A stretch of DNA of 64,000 nt, from contig NZ_MLQQ01000044.1 in the NCBI RefSeq assembly GCF_001865995.1, positions 30,815 through 94,814 on the forward strand, in the 5' to 3' direction. This DNA is from Anaerobacillus arseniciselenatis (GTDB lineage: Bacteria; Bacillota; Bacilli; Bacillales; Anaerobacillaceae). The position numbers and the translations under genes are program-made. The notes under the pieces were generated by a model that saw nothing but the letters and a program-made list of their open reading frames with translations, had not been told where the DNA came from and made no database searches. Below, in pieces: positions 43,815 to 53,197 of this stretch. Every line of letters starts with the position of its first letter. The first letter of the stretch is position 1.

Positions 43815-44720
43815 TTGATCTTTAGTAACTCGACATGGATCTATTTAATTGTTTTAGCCATTCCTTTATACATTAGTTACATTTTTTTAATGTCTAGTTT
43901 AAAAGATGTACGAACAAAGAAAAGATTTCGATTTAAATCATACTACGTAAGAAATAAAATTGAGGCTAACAATGGTTATTTAAAGTCAAAGAAATATGAT
44001 GAATTATTTAGATCGATGTCCTTGCCAACATGGATAAATAGTGTTCATTACAATTTAGTAAGATTGATCTTTGGAATTGTAGCTTTGGCTATCTTTTTAA
44101 TGAATAATATCTTTTCTATTAGTATAGTGCCGAGTATATGGTTTTATGTAATCGCATCTATACCAATAATAATGGAACCAACTAAAAATATGCCTTCTTA
44201 TCATCTTTTACTTTTATTTAAAAAGATCATAGATAATAAAAAGAATAGTGAAAACTATCAACTTTATCATGAAATAATGAACGAATTTCATACAAAGGGG
44301 AAGAATTTGGACAATCTCTATCATTTGATTTATTCGCTTAGACCTTACTTTAAACAAATTCGTCCAACATTAGAAAATATGCTGCCATTACTTAGGGATT
44401 ATAAATATGAGGAAGCATGGGCTCTATTTTCAAATGAAATAGGTACAAAGGAAGCTAAAAATTTAGCATTATTGATGCAAGAAGTAGAAAATACTTCAGT
44501 TGAAAATGCAATAAAAAAACTGGAACTTAGAAAAAGTGAGTTTGCAAATTCACTTTATGAAAGCTTAAAAGATTACTTAGCTATTAAACATGCGGTGATC
44601 TATGCAATTGTACTTGTTGGAGGTTTTTTTGTAGTAATTAATCCGTTTGTAGCATTTTGGCTATGGCATCGGCTTACGATGAATGAGATTAATAATTTTC
44701 AGATATTGATTGGAGGGTAA
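43815..44720 (+). CDS. tadC: TadC-like inner-membrane platform protein
   Basis: 301 residues, TTG start behind TGGAGGGGAAATAA. TM segments at about 8-25, 78-98, 103-120 and near 262-285 bracket a helical cytoplasmic domain (MNEFHTKGKNLDNLYHLIYS). It pairs with tadB as in other tad loci. The sequence is divergent and the call depends on topology and order. A gap of 43 bases with TGGAGGTAACTA leads to the first of three short pilin-like genes. Confidence 0.7.
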   Translation: MIFSNSTWIYLIVLAIPLYISYIFLMSSLKDVRTKKRFRFKSYYVRNKIEANNGYLKSKKYDELFRSMSLPTWINSVHYNLVRLIFGIVALAIFLMNNIFSISIVPSIWFYVIASIPIIMEPTKNMPSYHLLLLFKKIIDNKKNSENYQLYHEIMNEFHTKGKNLDNLYHLIYSLRPYFKQIRPTLENMLPLLRDYKYEEAWALFSNEIGTKEAKNLALLMQEVENTSVENAIKKLELRKSEFANSLYESLKDYLAIKHAVIYAIVLVGGFFVVINPFVAFWLWHRLTMNEINNFQILIGG

Positions 44721-44763
44721 ACTAACTCCCTTTCAAATAAAAAATTAATGGAGGTAACTATTT

Positions 44764-44931
44764 ATGGGGAAATTGCTTGTATTATTAATGATTATTTTGT
44801 TGAGTGTGACGACAGGAAAAAGTACGTTGTTTGATGCGGATGGTATTCATAAGGATGCAGTGAATATGAAAAACAGTACTCAAATGATAATTGAAGAAGC
44901 TAATAATACGATGGAAACGTTTAATAATTAA
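44764..44931 (+). CDS. Short pilin-like membrane protein (55 aa)
   Basis: One hydrophobic helix right at the N-terminus (MGKLLVLLMIILLSVTTG) and a short polar tail. Size and position after tadC suggest a Flp-type pilin, but the class III signal (Gly, then Glu at +5) is absent. The start MGKL is shared with the next two genes. GGAGGTAACTATTT precedes the ATG. A palindromic hairpin follows, which may raise its level above the later genes. Confidence 0.6.
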   Translation: MGKLLVLLMIILLSVTTGKSTLFDADGIHKDAVNMKNSTQMIIEEANNTMETFNN

Positions 44932-44962
44932 ATAAATAGGGGGTGCCTCCCTATTTATTTAA
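44928..44962 (+). terminator. Hairpin between the first and second pilin-like genes
   Basis: TTAAATAAATAGGG pairs with CCCTATTTATTTAA around a seven-base loop. It probably reduces readthrough, favouring the first small gene. Confidence 0.6.
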
Positions 44963-44977
44963 CTCTGGAGGTAAAAA

Positions 44978-45367
44978 ATGGGTAAATTATTTGTTCTATA
45001 CCTTGTTTTTCCACTAATGTTAATTATTTTACATCAACCAACTCTTAATACAGTTGAAGAAACAAGAGGCAATGTTGCTAAAGTTGCAATTGAAAGAGCT
45101 ACAGAATTTGCATCTGTAGAAGGTTATTACACAGAAGAAATAAAGAAAGAAGTTTATACACTCCTGGGTCTAGTAGGTTACACAGAAGATAATATAGAGT
45201 TGTTCTTAACAGAGGATATTACTTTCAGGGGTGATTATATTGAAGGTGGAGTTAAAGTACCAAATTTATATACAAATGTACTAATTACAAATATATTAGA
45301 TCCTAGTGTTCAAGAACAATTATATCATGTTCATTATTCTTCTAGAATGAGTGAATATGTTAACTAA
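44978..45367 (+). CDS. Pilin-like membrane protein (129 aa)
   Basis: N-terminal hydrophobic helix (MGKLFVLYLVFPLMLIIL) then an acidic external domain with YTEEIKKEVYTLLGLVGYTE and several Asp/Glu/Tyr residues. It resembles TadE/F-like minor pilins in plan, without a recognisable cleavage motif. It has the same MGKL start as the genes on both sides. CTGGAGGTAAAAA precedes the ATG. Function inferred from context. Confidence 0.55.
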   Translation: MGKLFVLYLVFPLMLIILHQPTLNTVEETRGNVAKVAIERATEFASVEGYYTEEIKKEVYTLLGLVGYTEDNIELFLTEDITFRGDYIEGGVKVPNLYTNVLITNILDPSVQEQLYHVHYSSRMSEYVN

Positions 45368-45379
45368 AGAGGGATAATT

Positions 45380-45889
45380 ATGGGGAAGTTAATGCTAGTG
45401 TTTATGATATTTGCATCCTCGATGGTTTATTTTCGATTAGAATTTGATCAATATTTACAAAAAAGAGCATATAATCATTTGTCATATGCCCTAGATCACG
45501 CGGTGCATGATGCGGCATTATTCGTAGACGAAGAACTGGCGAGTGAAGGATATATAGTTTTTAGTGATACTGAAAGTAATGAAGCTTTTAAAAGTACATT
45601 GTCAAAAAACTTACCTGTTGATGAAGAATTAATACCTTTACATGGCTATTATTTTACAGACCCAATAAGTTTGATAGAACGAGTGAGTATTGATCATTCT
45701 TTTATAGATCCTATATCGGGTAATCCAATTGAGTTTCCATATATATACACACACCAACGACCGATCAACGGTAAAACTTTTGAAAAAGTTATTTTTGGAC
45801 CGAGTCTACTGTATATTGTGGAAACGAAGGTTTATAACTCACAAAACATTCAACAGTTTCCTAAAGTTCAAGAATATAAAGATGGCTAA
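45380..45889 (+). CDS. Pilin-like membrane protein (169 aa)
   Basis: N-terminal hydrophobic segment (MGKLMLVFMIFASSMVYF) followed by an external helical then beta-rich domain (YLQKRAYNHLSYALDHAVHD), which resembles the long N-terminal helix of TadE/TadF minor pilins. It starts 12 bases after the 129-aa gene (AGAGGGATAATT upstream). The last bases overlap the convergent XRE-type gene at 45886. Last gene of the tad unit. Confidence 0.55.
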   Translation: MGKLMLVFMIFASSMVYFRLEFDQYLQKRAYNHLSYALDHAVHDAALFVDEELASEGYIVFSDTESNEAFKSTLSKNLPVDEELIPLHGYYFTDPISLIERVSIDHSFIDPISGNPIEFPYIYTHQRPINGKTFEKVIFGPSLLYIVETKVYNSQNIQQFPKVQEYKDG

Positions 45890-46098
45890 CCTTCAGATTT
45901 AAACTCAATTCGAAGCAAATCATTTGGAGAACAATTTAAACCTAATAGTAATCTTTCAAGTACATCTAGATCTATTCTTCTTTGTTTGTTCCGTTTAATA
46001 CGAGAAATGATATTTGGGTGTATTCCGGTTTTACTAATTACATCTTGAGAACTTAAATTGTTCTTTTTCATATAGTTATCTAGATTCCACAAAAGCAT
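45886..46098 (-). CDS. Small XRE-type repressor
   Basis: 70 residues dominated by a helix-turn-helix (SSQDVISKTGIHPNIISRIK). The C-terminal half (LDVLERLLLGLNCSPNDLLRI) is the dimerising helix pair of YozG-like regulators. It is divergent from the SLH gene, with the promoter at 46164 between them, so it may repress the surface-protein operon. The gene overlaps the last pilin-like gene by four bases tail to tail. Confidence 0.7.
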   Translation of the reverse strand: MLLWNLDNYMKKNNLSSQDVISKTGIHPNIISRIKRNKQRRIDLDVLERLLLGLNCSPNDLLRIEFKSEG

Positions 46099-46163
46099 AT
46101 TTCATCACCTCAAATTCATTTTAATATAATTCTCCTTTTTTGTACAATATATGGTAAATATTG

Positions 46164-46192
46164 TTGTATATAACCTGATTAGGTGATATAAT
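46164..46192 (+). promoter_or_regulatory. Sigma-A type promoter of the SLH gene
   Basis: TTGTAT (46164-46169), 17 bases, perfect TATAAT (46187-46192). Just upstream ACAATATATGGTAAATATTGT (46145-46165) is palindromic and overlaps the -35 box, an operator candidate for the divergent repressor. Confidence 0.7.
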
Positions 46193-46241
46193 AAATGTAT
46201 ACAGTGCTATATAACTTTTTAAATGAAATGGGGAGAAACAA

Positions 46242-47453
46242 ATGAAAAAAACATTTTCTACGTTGTTGATGTTCGTAATTATTAGTAGTTTTGTATTACT
46301 TCCACAAATGGCAAAAGCAAATAGTGATTTTTTAGATATCAGTCAAAATCATTGGGCGTATGAGGACATTCAATATCTACAAGGGATGGAGGTAGCTGAA
46401 GCGCTAACTGGAAATTACTTTAAGCCAAGTGAACCGATCACTCGTAGCAAAGCAGCGCGTATGTTGGTGAAAGCAATTAGTGGTGATGTAAATACAACGA
46501 ACGTATCTCAGTTCTCGGACGTCCCTAACGATCACCCGGACTTAGCTTACATCAACAAATCGAAAGAGTTAGGGATTTTCGACGGGTATGGTGACGGAAA
46601 TTTCGGAGCAGAGGATACTTTATCAAGAGGTCAAATGGCAAAGGTTTTAGTCAACACATTTGATTTAACAGGCACTTATCCAAAGGAATTTACCGATGTT
46701 CGAAATGATCATTGGGCAAGAGATTACATCAAGACGTTAGCCGCATCTGAAGTAACAATTGGATATGGGAATGGCAAGTTTGGCGCAGCAGATCAAACGA
46801 CAAGAGCGCATATGGCTACATTCATTACTAGAGCAATTAAAGGGTCAGTATTCCAGGACAGAGATTTATACTTATATGCTTCTTCTGATGATTTTAAAGT
46901 CGATCAAGGGGTCATGTATTTCAAAGACAGCTCAGGAAATTGGATATTACCGAGTGAAAAGCATTTCTCAAACGCTACTGTGATGAATGCAGCAAGAAGT
47001 TTACTAGATGAAGATAGATATTTGTTGTTGAACTACAACGATTGGAATGATTCAATCCCTAATGCTATCTCATATACATTTGCAGGTAATCCTGTTGCAG
47101 CTAAATACGGAAATAAACCTTTTACTATTCATCTATATACGGAGCAAAAACATACAAAGGACAGAGCTTCAGACATTGTTGCTACTTTGTTTTTAGAATA
47201 TATGTGGTATGACGCTCAAACAGATACATTTAATCCTGTCTTTTTTGGTGAAAAACTACAAGGAAGTTTAGAAGCGTTGTTTGGGACACAAAAAGGGAAA
47301 AACATGTATCAATACATCATGGAGTTTCATAAGGAGTATCAATACAATGTACCTAAAACCAATGAGGAAAAGACATTCTCAAAAGCTTTTGGTTCAACTA
47401 AAGTGACCGTTTTTGTAGCTAATTCAGCTATTTATGTTGATTTTTCTAAATAA
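46242..47453 (+). CDS. S-layer-homology protein
   Basis: 403 residues: Sec signal peptide (about 1-26, AKA), then three SLH motifs (about 30-200) with the core forms ISQNHWAYEDIQYL, VPNDHPDLAYINKSKELGIF and VRNDHWARDYIKTLAAS. SLH triplets bind pyruvylated secondary cell-wall polymer and hold proteins at the surface. The C-terminal 200 residues (YASSDDFKVDQGVMYFKDSS) are not recognised. It lies between the pilin-like genes and the giant PKD protein, so it may anchor one of these to the wall. AATGGGGAGAAACAA precedes the ATG. Confidence 0.9.
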   Translation: MKKTFSTLLMFVIISSFVLLPQMAKANSDFLDISQNHWAYEDIQYLQGMEVAEALTGNYFKPSEPITRSKAARMLVKAISGDVNTTNVSQFSDVPNDHPDLAYINKSKELGIFDGYGDGNFGAEDTLSRGQMAKVLVNTFDLTGTYPKEFTDVRNDHWARDYIKTLAASEVTIGYGNGKFGAADQTTRAHMATFITRAIKGSVFQDRDLYLYASSDDFKVDQGVMYFKDSSGNWILPSEKHFSNATVMNAARSLLDEDRYLLLNYNDWNDSIPNAISYTFAGNPVAAKYGNKPFTIHLYTEQKHTKDRASDIVATLFLEYMWYDAQTDTFNPVFFGEKLQGSLEALFGTQKGKNMYQYIMEFHKEYQYNVPKTNEEKTFSKAFGSTKVTVFVANSAIYVDFSK

Positions 47454-47529
47454 GTTAAATCCTCGCACCTTAATAAATCATATTTTATTAAGATGCGAGT
47501 TTATATATTCTAGAGAAAGGAGGTAACTC

Positions 47530-50500
47530 ATGAGAAGAAAACAAAAGCCAATCCTTATTCATTTAATGGTTTTTTTAATGCTATTTCAAACATTGATGTT
47601 CTTTCCACAAGAAGTGTTTGCTTATCCTGATAATGAAGAAGAATTTAAAGAGTATCTTCAACTTTTAGAAATGCCCTATACACTCCCTGATGGTAAACAA
47701 GCCAATTGGAATACGTATCAAACGTATAATCAGATCATATGGGGAGAGCCTGAAGGTGATACGAAATATAAAAGCTTATGCGGCAATAGTAGTGAACGTC
47801 GTTATTTAGGATACAACCAACAAGGCGATCTAGTAACGAATAGTTGTTTCCCACCTGACTCCACAAGTGGACGTCACCCAAAAGAATTTAACTATATCAA
47901 CATAAGTGATGCAATGGAAAAATGGAGTCGCATTCAGGACCCAAGCATTAAAGAACACATAAAAAATAGTGGATGGACAGGAAATGGCGCCGATGAAGAT
48001 GACCCCATGTATTACTCGTATATAAGTAGCGAAGCAAAGGCGAGGGTTGATATTGCTCCTACATGGCGCGGAGAAGGATCAGTTTATACACAACATCAAG
48101 CTAGTTCAGGGAAAATATGGTATGCAACTTTTGTTGTTCCGTCTCTTGTAGATAATTCTCAAGCTCTTGTCGATGGAACGATGACCACTGATAAAGAAAC
48201 TTATATTATCAGTGCTTCAGAGGTTTCTGCGACAGCAAATGTCACTTTAGAAGCTGAAGCGTTACTATCGGGGTTAATGCAATATAATCACATCACTGAA
48301 TTATCAGCTACGTTTCAAGGTAATAAAGCGACAACTTCTGGTCAGCGTTATGCAACGCTATCTGACCAACAAGTCAGTTTTTCAAGAGATCAATATGCAC
48401 CAGGTACGCATTCAGTTACTCTTGAAGGAATGGTTCAAATTCATTCGAAATTCGGAGATACAGAACCAAAGAAGGTATCTAAAACGATTAGTTTAATTGT
48501 TGAAGAACCATCTACACCAACAATGATCACGACTGCTAGTGCTTCACCTTCGGTGACTATCATTGGTCCTGATCAGACAGCTAAAGATGTAACGGTATCT
48601 GTTACAGTAAATGGAGAGATTATGGGGCTTGGCGATCCTTCCCAAATTACATCGTATCAATTAATAGCAAGAGAAGAACAAGGCAATGATCAATTGCAAA
48701 CGAAAGAATACTCAGGTGTAGCAGCACAAAACTTTGAACAATCGTCTACATTTTCTTTTGTGATCCCAAAAGAACGTTTTGAAACAGATGCATATATCCA
48801 AGAATATGTAGTTCGTGCTAGAGCATTTTTAGATGATGGAACGGTTGTAACTTCAACTTCAATCACTAAAGCTGAAGTCTATCCCCCAGGGATAGAACCG
48901 GAATTTGATCCAAGTGTCATTCCAAACATGCCCCCTGTCGCTATGCTATATGCCGACCCTGACTATTATTGGGTAGAAACGTTCACGTTTCAAGACCAAT
49001 CTGTAGATGGTGACGGAATGATTGTATCAAGGGATTTCCGAGTAGATGGAATGCCAAGTAGTTTAACTTATAGCTCTAGTAGAGTGACGTCTCCTAAAGT
49101 TATTTATGCATCTTTAGAAGTAACCGATGATGATGGAGATAGTGACCATACAACGAGAAGTGTAACAATATTACCGACAATTCCTACTGCGGGAATGAAT
49201 ATAAGCGGTGACTTGAAAATTAATCGAAAAATCATCTTAGATGCGACAGCTTCTGATTATTATTCTCCCACCCATGTAGCACCGATTGATTACTCAAGAT
49301 CACAATGGACAGTTCGTCCTTTAACGGCAGGAATAGACCCTAGCGGAATTAAAATTCGTTCGTCAAGTGACTTATCTAATAGAGAACTATTAGTAAGGGA
49401 ACCAGGAGAATATGAGGCAACATTATCTGTGACCAACATTTATAACGAAACTTCTGATATTGTCACGAAAACCTTTGTCGTTGAGGATGATTTACCACCT
49501 GAAGCAAAATTTACCGTTGATAAGAAAGTAGCTTTACGTGATGAAAATACAGGTAATGCTATTTTCACCTTGCGCGATCAATCAATTACTCCTGACGGTG
49601 ATACCATTAAAAAACGGATATGGTATGTTCGTCACGATTCAAATAACGATGGTTTCATTAATGACCAAGATGGTCCAAGACAAATTCTTTCAGAGGGGAA
49701 TGAAAAACTAGTAACCTTTGAAACTGATAAAGTAGGCAACTATCACTTTAGTTTGGAAGTGGTTGAAGATTTCGGGCAACCTACATTAGAAGAGTTCATT
49801 TTGGATGAACACTACCTAAAAGATCAGTCAAATATCTTAAATAGCGATGGTAACGCTAGTATCTATATGCAAGATGCTAACTTTAACATTCCTGAAACAG
49901 ATAAAGTTGTAGAAGTAGATAATGCACCACCTATTATAGACTTTGGAGCAACAAGACATAACAAAGTAGACATTGTCCTTAACTTTGGGGGACTTGACAT
50001 TGCAACTCAGGAACATTTAACAGGTTCAGCTCCTGGTGGTGGAACTTACGATCACTATTATTATTCTTTTGATACAACGGCAAAAAATAAGTTAACATCT
50101 CTTGCAGGGGGATTAGAAACTTCCTTAAAGCAAAAAGGAATAGATGCTAATGTAACGATTGATAATTCATATTATCATCAAGAAGATACAGATGGGGTTG
50201 GAATTCGTAACATACCTGTGTATGGATGGGTTGATTATGGTAGTTATCAATACTCTTCCTATAGTGGGACAAGCCCTTACAGTGGGAGTTGGGAAGTAAC
50301 TAGTCAGTCGTCTACGGATGTTTATGTCGTTGTTTGGTGTTACTACAGATATTGGTGGGTTGATCCTGATTATCCTGAATTAAGAGACGATGACCGTTCC
50401 GATTGGGTAGAACATTCTCACTCTCCACCTTGTACGAATTCTAGTAACGAGATCACCGAATACTCCCATACAAATTATTCGGCTTCGTTAAGACGGTGGG

Positions 50501-53073
50501 TTTCAGATTGGAGATATGTCGTCGTTGGTTATGAAAATCAAGGTTTAGCATCTACTGAACAAGTAGATACTACCGATTTTTCAGAAGCCTTTGTTAATCA
50601 AACATACCGTGATGATGCAAATAATTATTACATTCGCTTTGATAATGAAGCTTGGACGTGGAAAAATAACACTTCAAAATGGAATAGCGTAACGACTAAA
50701 GCGAATAATGATAATGTATTTACGTGGAATAGAGCTATTCCTGAAAATCGCTTAAATGCAGAATTATTAGCAATTCAAGGATCAGGTTGGGGCAAATATG
50801 AGCCTTATGATGCCGACTATTTAATCCGTAATCTTAGAGATATTGAAGATTACTTTATCAATCAATATATGATTGAAGAAAATGCGGAAAACTTGACCAT
50901 TGTTTTAGGCGATCGAGTTGATTACACTACAGCCTATAGTGATTTTGAAAATGATCCTGAAATTAGACGAGAATGGAAATTTACTCATGATCAGTTTAAA
51001 GTAAATGGACGAGAAATTGACGATCCAACAGCAAAAATTCCACAAAGTGGCTTGTGGTTGGATAGTCCAGTAGCATTAACGCAACCTGGTACTTACACCG
51101 TCCAGTTACGAGCAATGGATGACCCTGTTTATTGGGGCGATGATCGTTTCTTTGACTATCGAAAATGGTCAGATCATAACGTGCAGCGGGAATATAAGAT
51201 CAATGTTCACCGTAGACCTATTGCTGATTTCGGTTTTAACATCGATGTAGCAGATAATTACCGTTTAGATGTAGATCCTACATTATCGTATGACCCTGAT
51301 CATAAAGATAATCGAAGTGACAGAGGGATTGTCGAGCATACATGGCTATCTTATTCTGTGGACGATATTGAGTATGATGGTGCGCCACCGGAACATTTAG
51401 AGGTTGGAAAAAATTATGATGTCACGCTTCAAGTGAAAGATGTTGATGGGGCTTATGCGACCATTACCAAGCGAATATCCACGATGAATTTGAACATTAA
51501 GCCAGTGGCTTTATTTGATGTTCAAGGTATTGTAGAAGTTGGCGAAACGTTAGATTTTGTTGATCGCAGTTATGACCCTAACGGTGATCCACTAACAAAC
51601 TATGAAATAACGGTAAGAAGGCAAGGTCAAACGTCAATTTTAAAAACGTTAAGTAGTTGGCCAACAAGCTTTAGTTCAATGAACTTACCTGAAGGCAAGT
51701 ATGTTATTGGTTTAACTGTCCAAGACATTCCCAATACTCCACCATCCTTACGGTCAGACATTTACGAAGAGAACATTGAAGTGATTGGAAATAGTGCTCC
51801 AGTATCTGATTTTTCATTATCACCGACACCAATTGAAGTAGACAAACTTGCAACCTATACGGATAGTTCTTACGACCCTGATGGTCATAATTTAGTTAAC
51901 TACTCATGGAAAGTAGAATTGTTAGATGTAAGTGGGAGTTTCCCGATTCGTACATGGCAAGTCGGATATCCACCAATAGACTTTACTTTATTTTCGGGAG
52001 TTGGAAAATATCGTATTACACAAACGGTCTTTGATGATCCGCCATACCCTTTAACAAGTTCGTCGGGTTCAAAAACCATCACTGTAGATGTAGTTCAAGG
52101 ACCAAAAGAGCCTTATGCAGAATTTATTTGGACACCTGAATTTCCAATATCTGAAAATACAATTACATTAGATCCAACGCCATCTTACGATGTAGATGGA
52201 AATATAACGGCTTGGGAATGGGAAATTACTTCTCCAAGTGGTGTAGTAACAAACTCAACAAGTAAAAATCCGATCATAAATAATGCAGTAGAAGGAATTT
52301 ATCAAGTGCAGCTTCATGTTTATGACAATAACGGATTACGCTCTTTAGTTCCTGCTCTACATGAAATAACTGTGAATCCTAAACCACCTAACTCTCTACC
52401 AATCGCTGAGTTTGTTTGGTTCGAATTGATGCCGACATTAGGAGAAAATATCGAATTAAATCCTGATGGATCTTACGATCTTGATGGTAACATTGTTAGT
52501 TGGGATTGGGAGATTACTAGTAAAGAAGGAACAACAACTACAAGTAATGAAAAATACCCTGTATTTCAAGCTCGATCAGAGTGGTATGATGTTACACTAA
52601 CTGTTACTGATGATCAAGGTGGTGTTGGTGTCATATCTAAAAGAATTGTTGTAAGTATTGCAGGAATTGAAGCCCTTGTAACTCATACGGAAGAATGGAA
52701 AAATCGCTGGATTGATGATGGATTTAATGAAAATACGAATAAATTTAGAGCAGGAGAAAAATTTGTTATTCATTTAACCACAAAACCAGCTCAAAGAGTT
52801 TGGGGGAAAATTAATTTCGGTGGTAGTGTAGGGGTTATTCAAATTCCTCATTCAATGTTTACGATGCAAACGTATGATGATGATAAAATGGAAATGCATT
52901 GGACCGCTAAATTGTGGAAAGAAGACTTTCCTTACATCGAAGAAGGAGAGTACGTATTTACGTTTCAAGCAAGCCATCCTGAAGTTAATCCTATGACAAC
53001 TTCAACTACTCACTATAGAGTTGAAATTATTAGAAATATTTATGAAAGAATGAAGTTTCATAGAAGTTTTTAA
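47530..53073 (+). CDS. Giant secreted PKD-repeat surface protein (1847 aa)
   Basis: A Sec signal peptide (about 1-32, VFA) starts the protein. After an N-terminal domain of unknown type (about 33-460), at least six PKD-like Ig-fold repeats occur, marked by PxAxF or PVxxF starts and (S/D)YD.DG cores: near 470 and in series from about 1230 to 1720 (for example SYDPDGHNLVNYSW, SYDVDGNITAWEWEI, SYDLDGNIVSWDWEI). A central Tyr/Trp/Asp-rich region (about 890-1070) is unrelated. There is no LPxTG or SLH anchor; retention could depend on the SLH protein encoded just upstream. It may be an adhesin or mating-contact protein. AAAGGAGGTAACTC precedes the ATG. Confidence 0.8.
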   Translation: MRRKQKPILIHLMVFLMLFQTLMFFPQEVFAYPDNEEEFKEYLQLLEMPYTLPDGKQANWNTYQTYNQIIWGEPEGDTKYKSLCGNSSERRYLGYNQQGDLVTNSCFPPDSTSGRHPKEFNYINISDAMEKWSRIQDPSIKEHIKNSGWTGNGADEDDPMYYSYISSEAKARVDIAPTWRGEGSVYTQHQASSGKIWYATFVVPSLVDNSQALVDGTMTTDKETYIISASEVSATANVTLEAEALLSGLMQYNHITELSATFQGNKATTSGQRYATLSDQQVSFSRDQYAPGTHSVTLEGMVQIHSKFGDTEPKKVSKTISLIVEEPSTPTMITTASASPSVTIIGPDQTAKDVTVSVTVNGEIMGLGDPSQITSYQLIAREEQGNDQLQTKEYSGVAAQNFEQSSTFSFVIPKERFETDAYIQEYVVRARAFLDDGTVVTSTSITKAEVYPPGIEPEFDPSVIPNMPPVAMLYADPDYYWVETFTFQDQSVDGDGMIVSRDFRVDGMPSSLTYSSSRVTSPKVIYASLEVTDDDGDSDHTTRSVTILPTIPTAGMNISGDLKINRKIILDATASDYYSPTHVAPIDYSRSQWTVRPLTAGIDPSGIKIRSSSDLSNRELLVREPGEYEATLSVTNIYNETSDIVTKTFVVEDDLPPEAKFTVDKKVALRDENTGNAIFTLRDQSITPDGDTIKKRIWYVRHDSNNDGFINDQDGPRQILSEGNEKLVTFETDKVGNYHFSLEVVEDFGQPTLEEFILDEHYLKDQSNILNSDGNASIYMQDANFNIPETDKVVEVDNAPPIIDFGATRHNKVDIVLNFGGLDIATQEHLTGSAPGGGTYDHYYYSFDTTAKNKLTSLAGGLETSLKQKGIDANVTIDNSYYHQEDTDGVGIRNIPVYGWVDYGSYQYSSYSGTSPYSGSWEVTSQSSTDVYVVVWCYYRYWWVDPDYPELRDDDRSDWVEHSHSPPCTNSSNEITEYSHTNYSASLRRWVSDWRYVVVGYENQGLASTEQVDTTDFSEAFVNQTYRDDANNYYIRFDNEAWTWKNNTSKWNSVTTKANNDNVFTWNRAIPENRLNAELLAIQGSGWGKYEPYDADYLIRNLRDIEDYFINQYMIEENAENLTIVLGDRVDYTTAYSDFENDPEIRREWKFTHDQFKVNGREIDDPTAKIPQSGLWLDSPVALTQPGTYTVQLRAMDDPVYWGDDRFFDYRKWSDHNVQREYKINVHRRPIADFGFNIDVADNYRLDVDPTLSYDPDHKDNRSDRGIVEHTWLSYSVDDIEYDGAPPEHLEVGKNYDVTLQVKDVDGAYATITKRISTMNLNIKPVALFDVQGIVEVGETLDFVDRSYDPNGDPLTNYEITVRRQGQTSILKTLSSWPTSFSSMNLPEGKYVIGLTVQDIPNTPPSLRSDIYEENIEVIGNSAPVSDFSLSPTPIEVDKLATYTDSSYDPDGHNLVNYSWKVELLDVSGSFPIRTWQVGYPPIDFTLFSGVGKYRITQTVFDDPPYPLTSSSGSKTITVDVVQGPKEPYAEFIWTPEFPISENTITLDPTPSYDVDGNITAWEWEITSPSGVVTNSTSKNPIINNAVEGIYQVQLHVYDNNGLRSLVPALHEITVNPKPPNSLPIAEFVWFELMPTLGENIELNPDGSYDLDGNIVSWDWEITSKEGTTTTSNEKYPVFQARSEWYDVTLTVTDDQGGVGVISKRIVVSIAGIEALVTHTEEWKNRWIDDGFNENTNKFRAGEKFVIHLTTKPAQRVWGKINFGGSVGVIQIPHSMFTMQTYDDDKMEMHWTAKLWKEDFPYIEEGEYVFTFQASHPEVNPMTTSTTHYRVEIIRNIYERMKFHRSF

Positions 53074-53120
53074 TTAAGAAAAATCATGAATAACAACAAA
53101 CTTTAATGAAAAAGAAACGG

Positions 53121-53174
53121 GCGGAAGACGCATTTCTTACCTAGCTTCATAAGTAGGGGAGAAGTGCGTCTTTA
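53121..53174 (+). promoter_or_regulatory. Family A leader terminator, copy 4
   Basis: GCGGAAGACGCA (53121-53132); AAGACGCATTTCTT pairs with GAGAAGTGCGTCTT, then TTTATG. It lies between the stop of the PKD gene and the HTH gene, with no clear promoter of its own, so here it may act as an operon-internal switch. Confidence 0.7.
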
Positions 53175-53197
53175 TGTTTGATGGGGGATGATACAAC

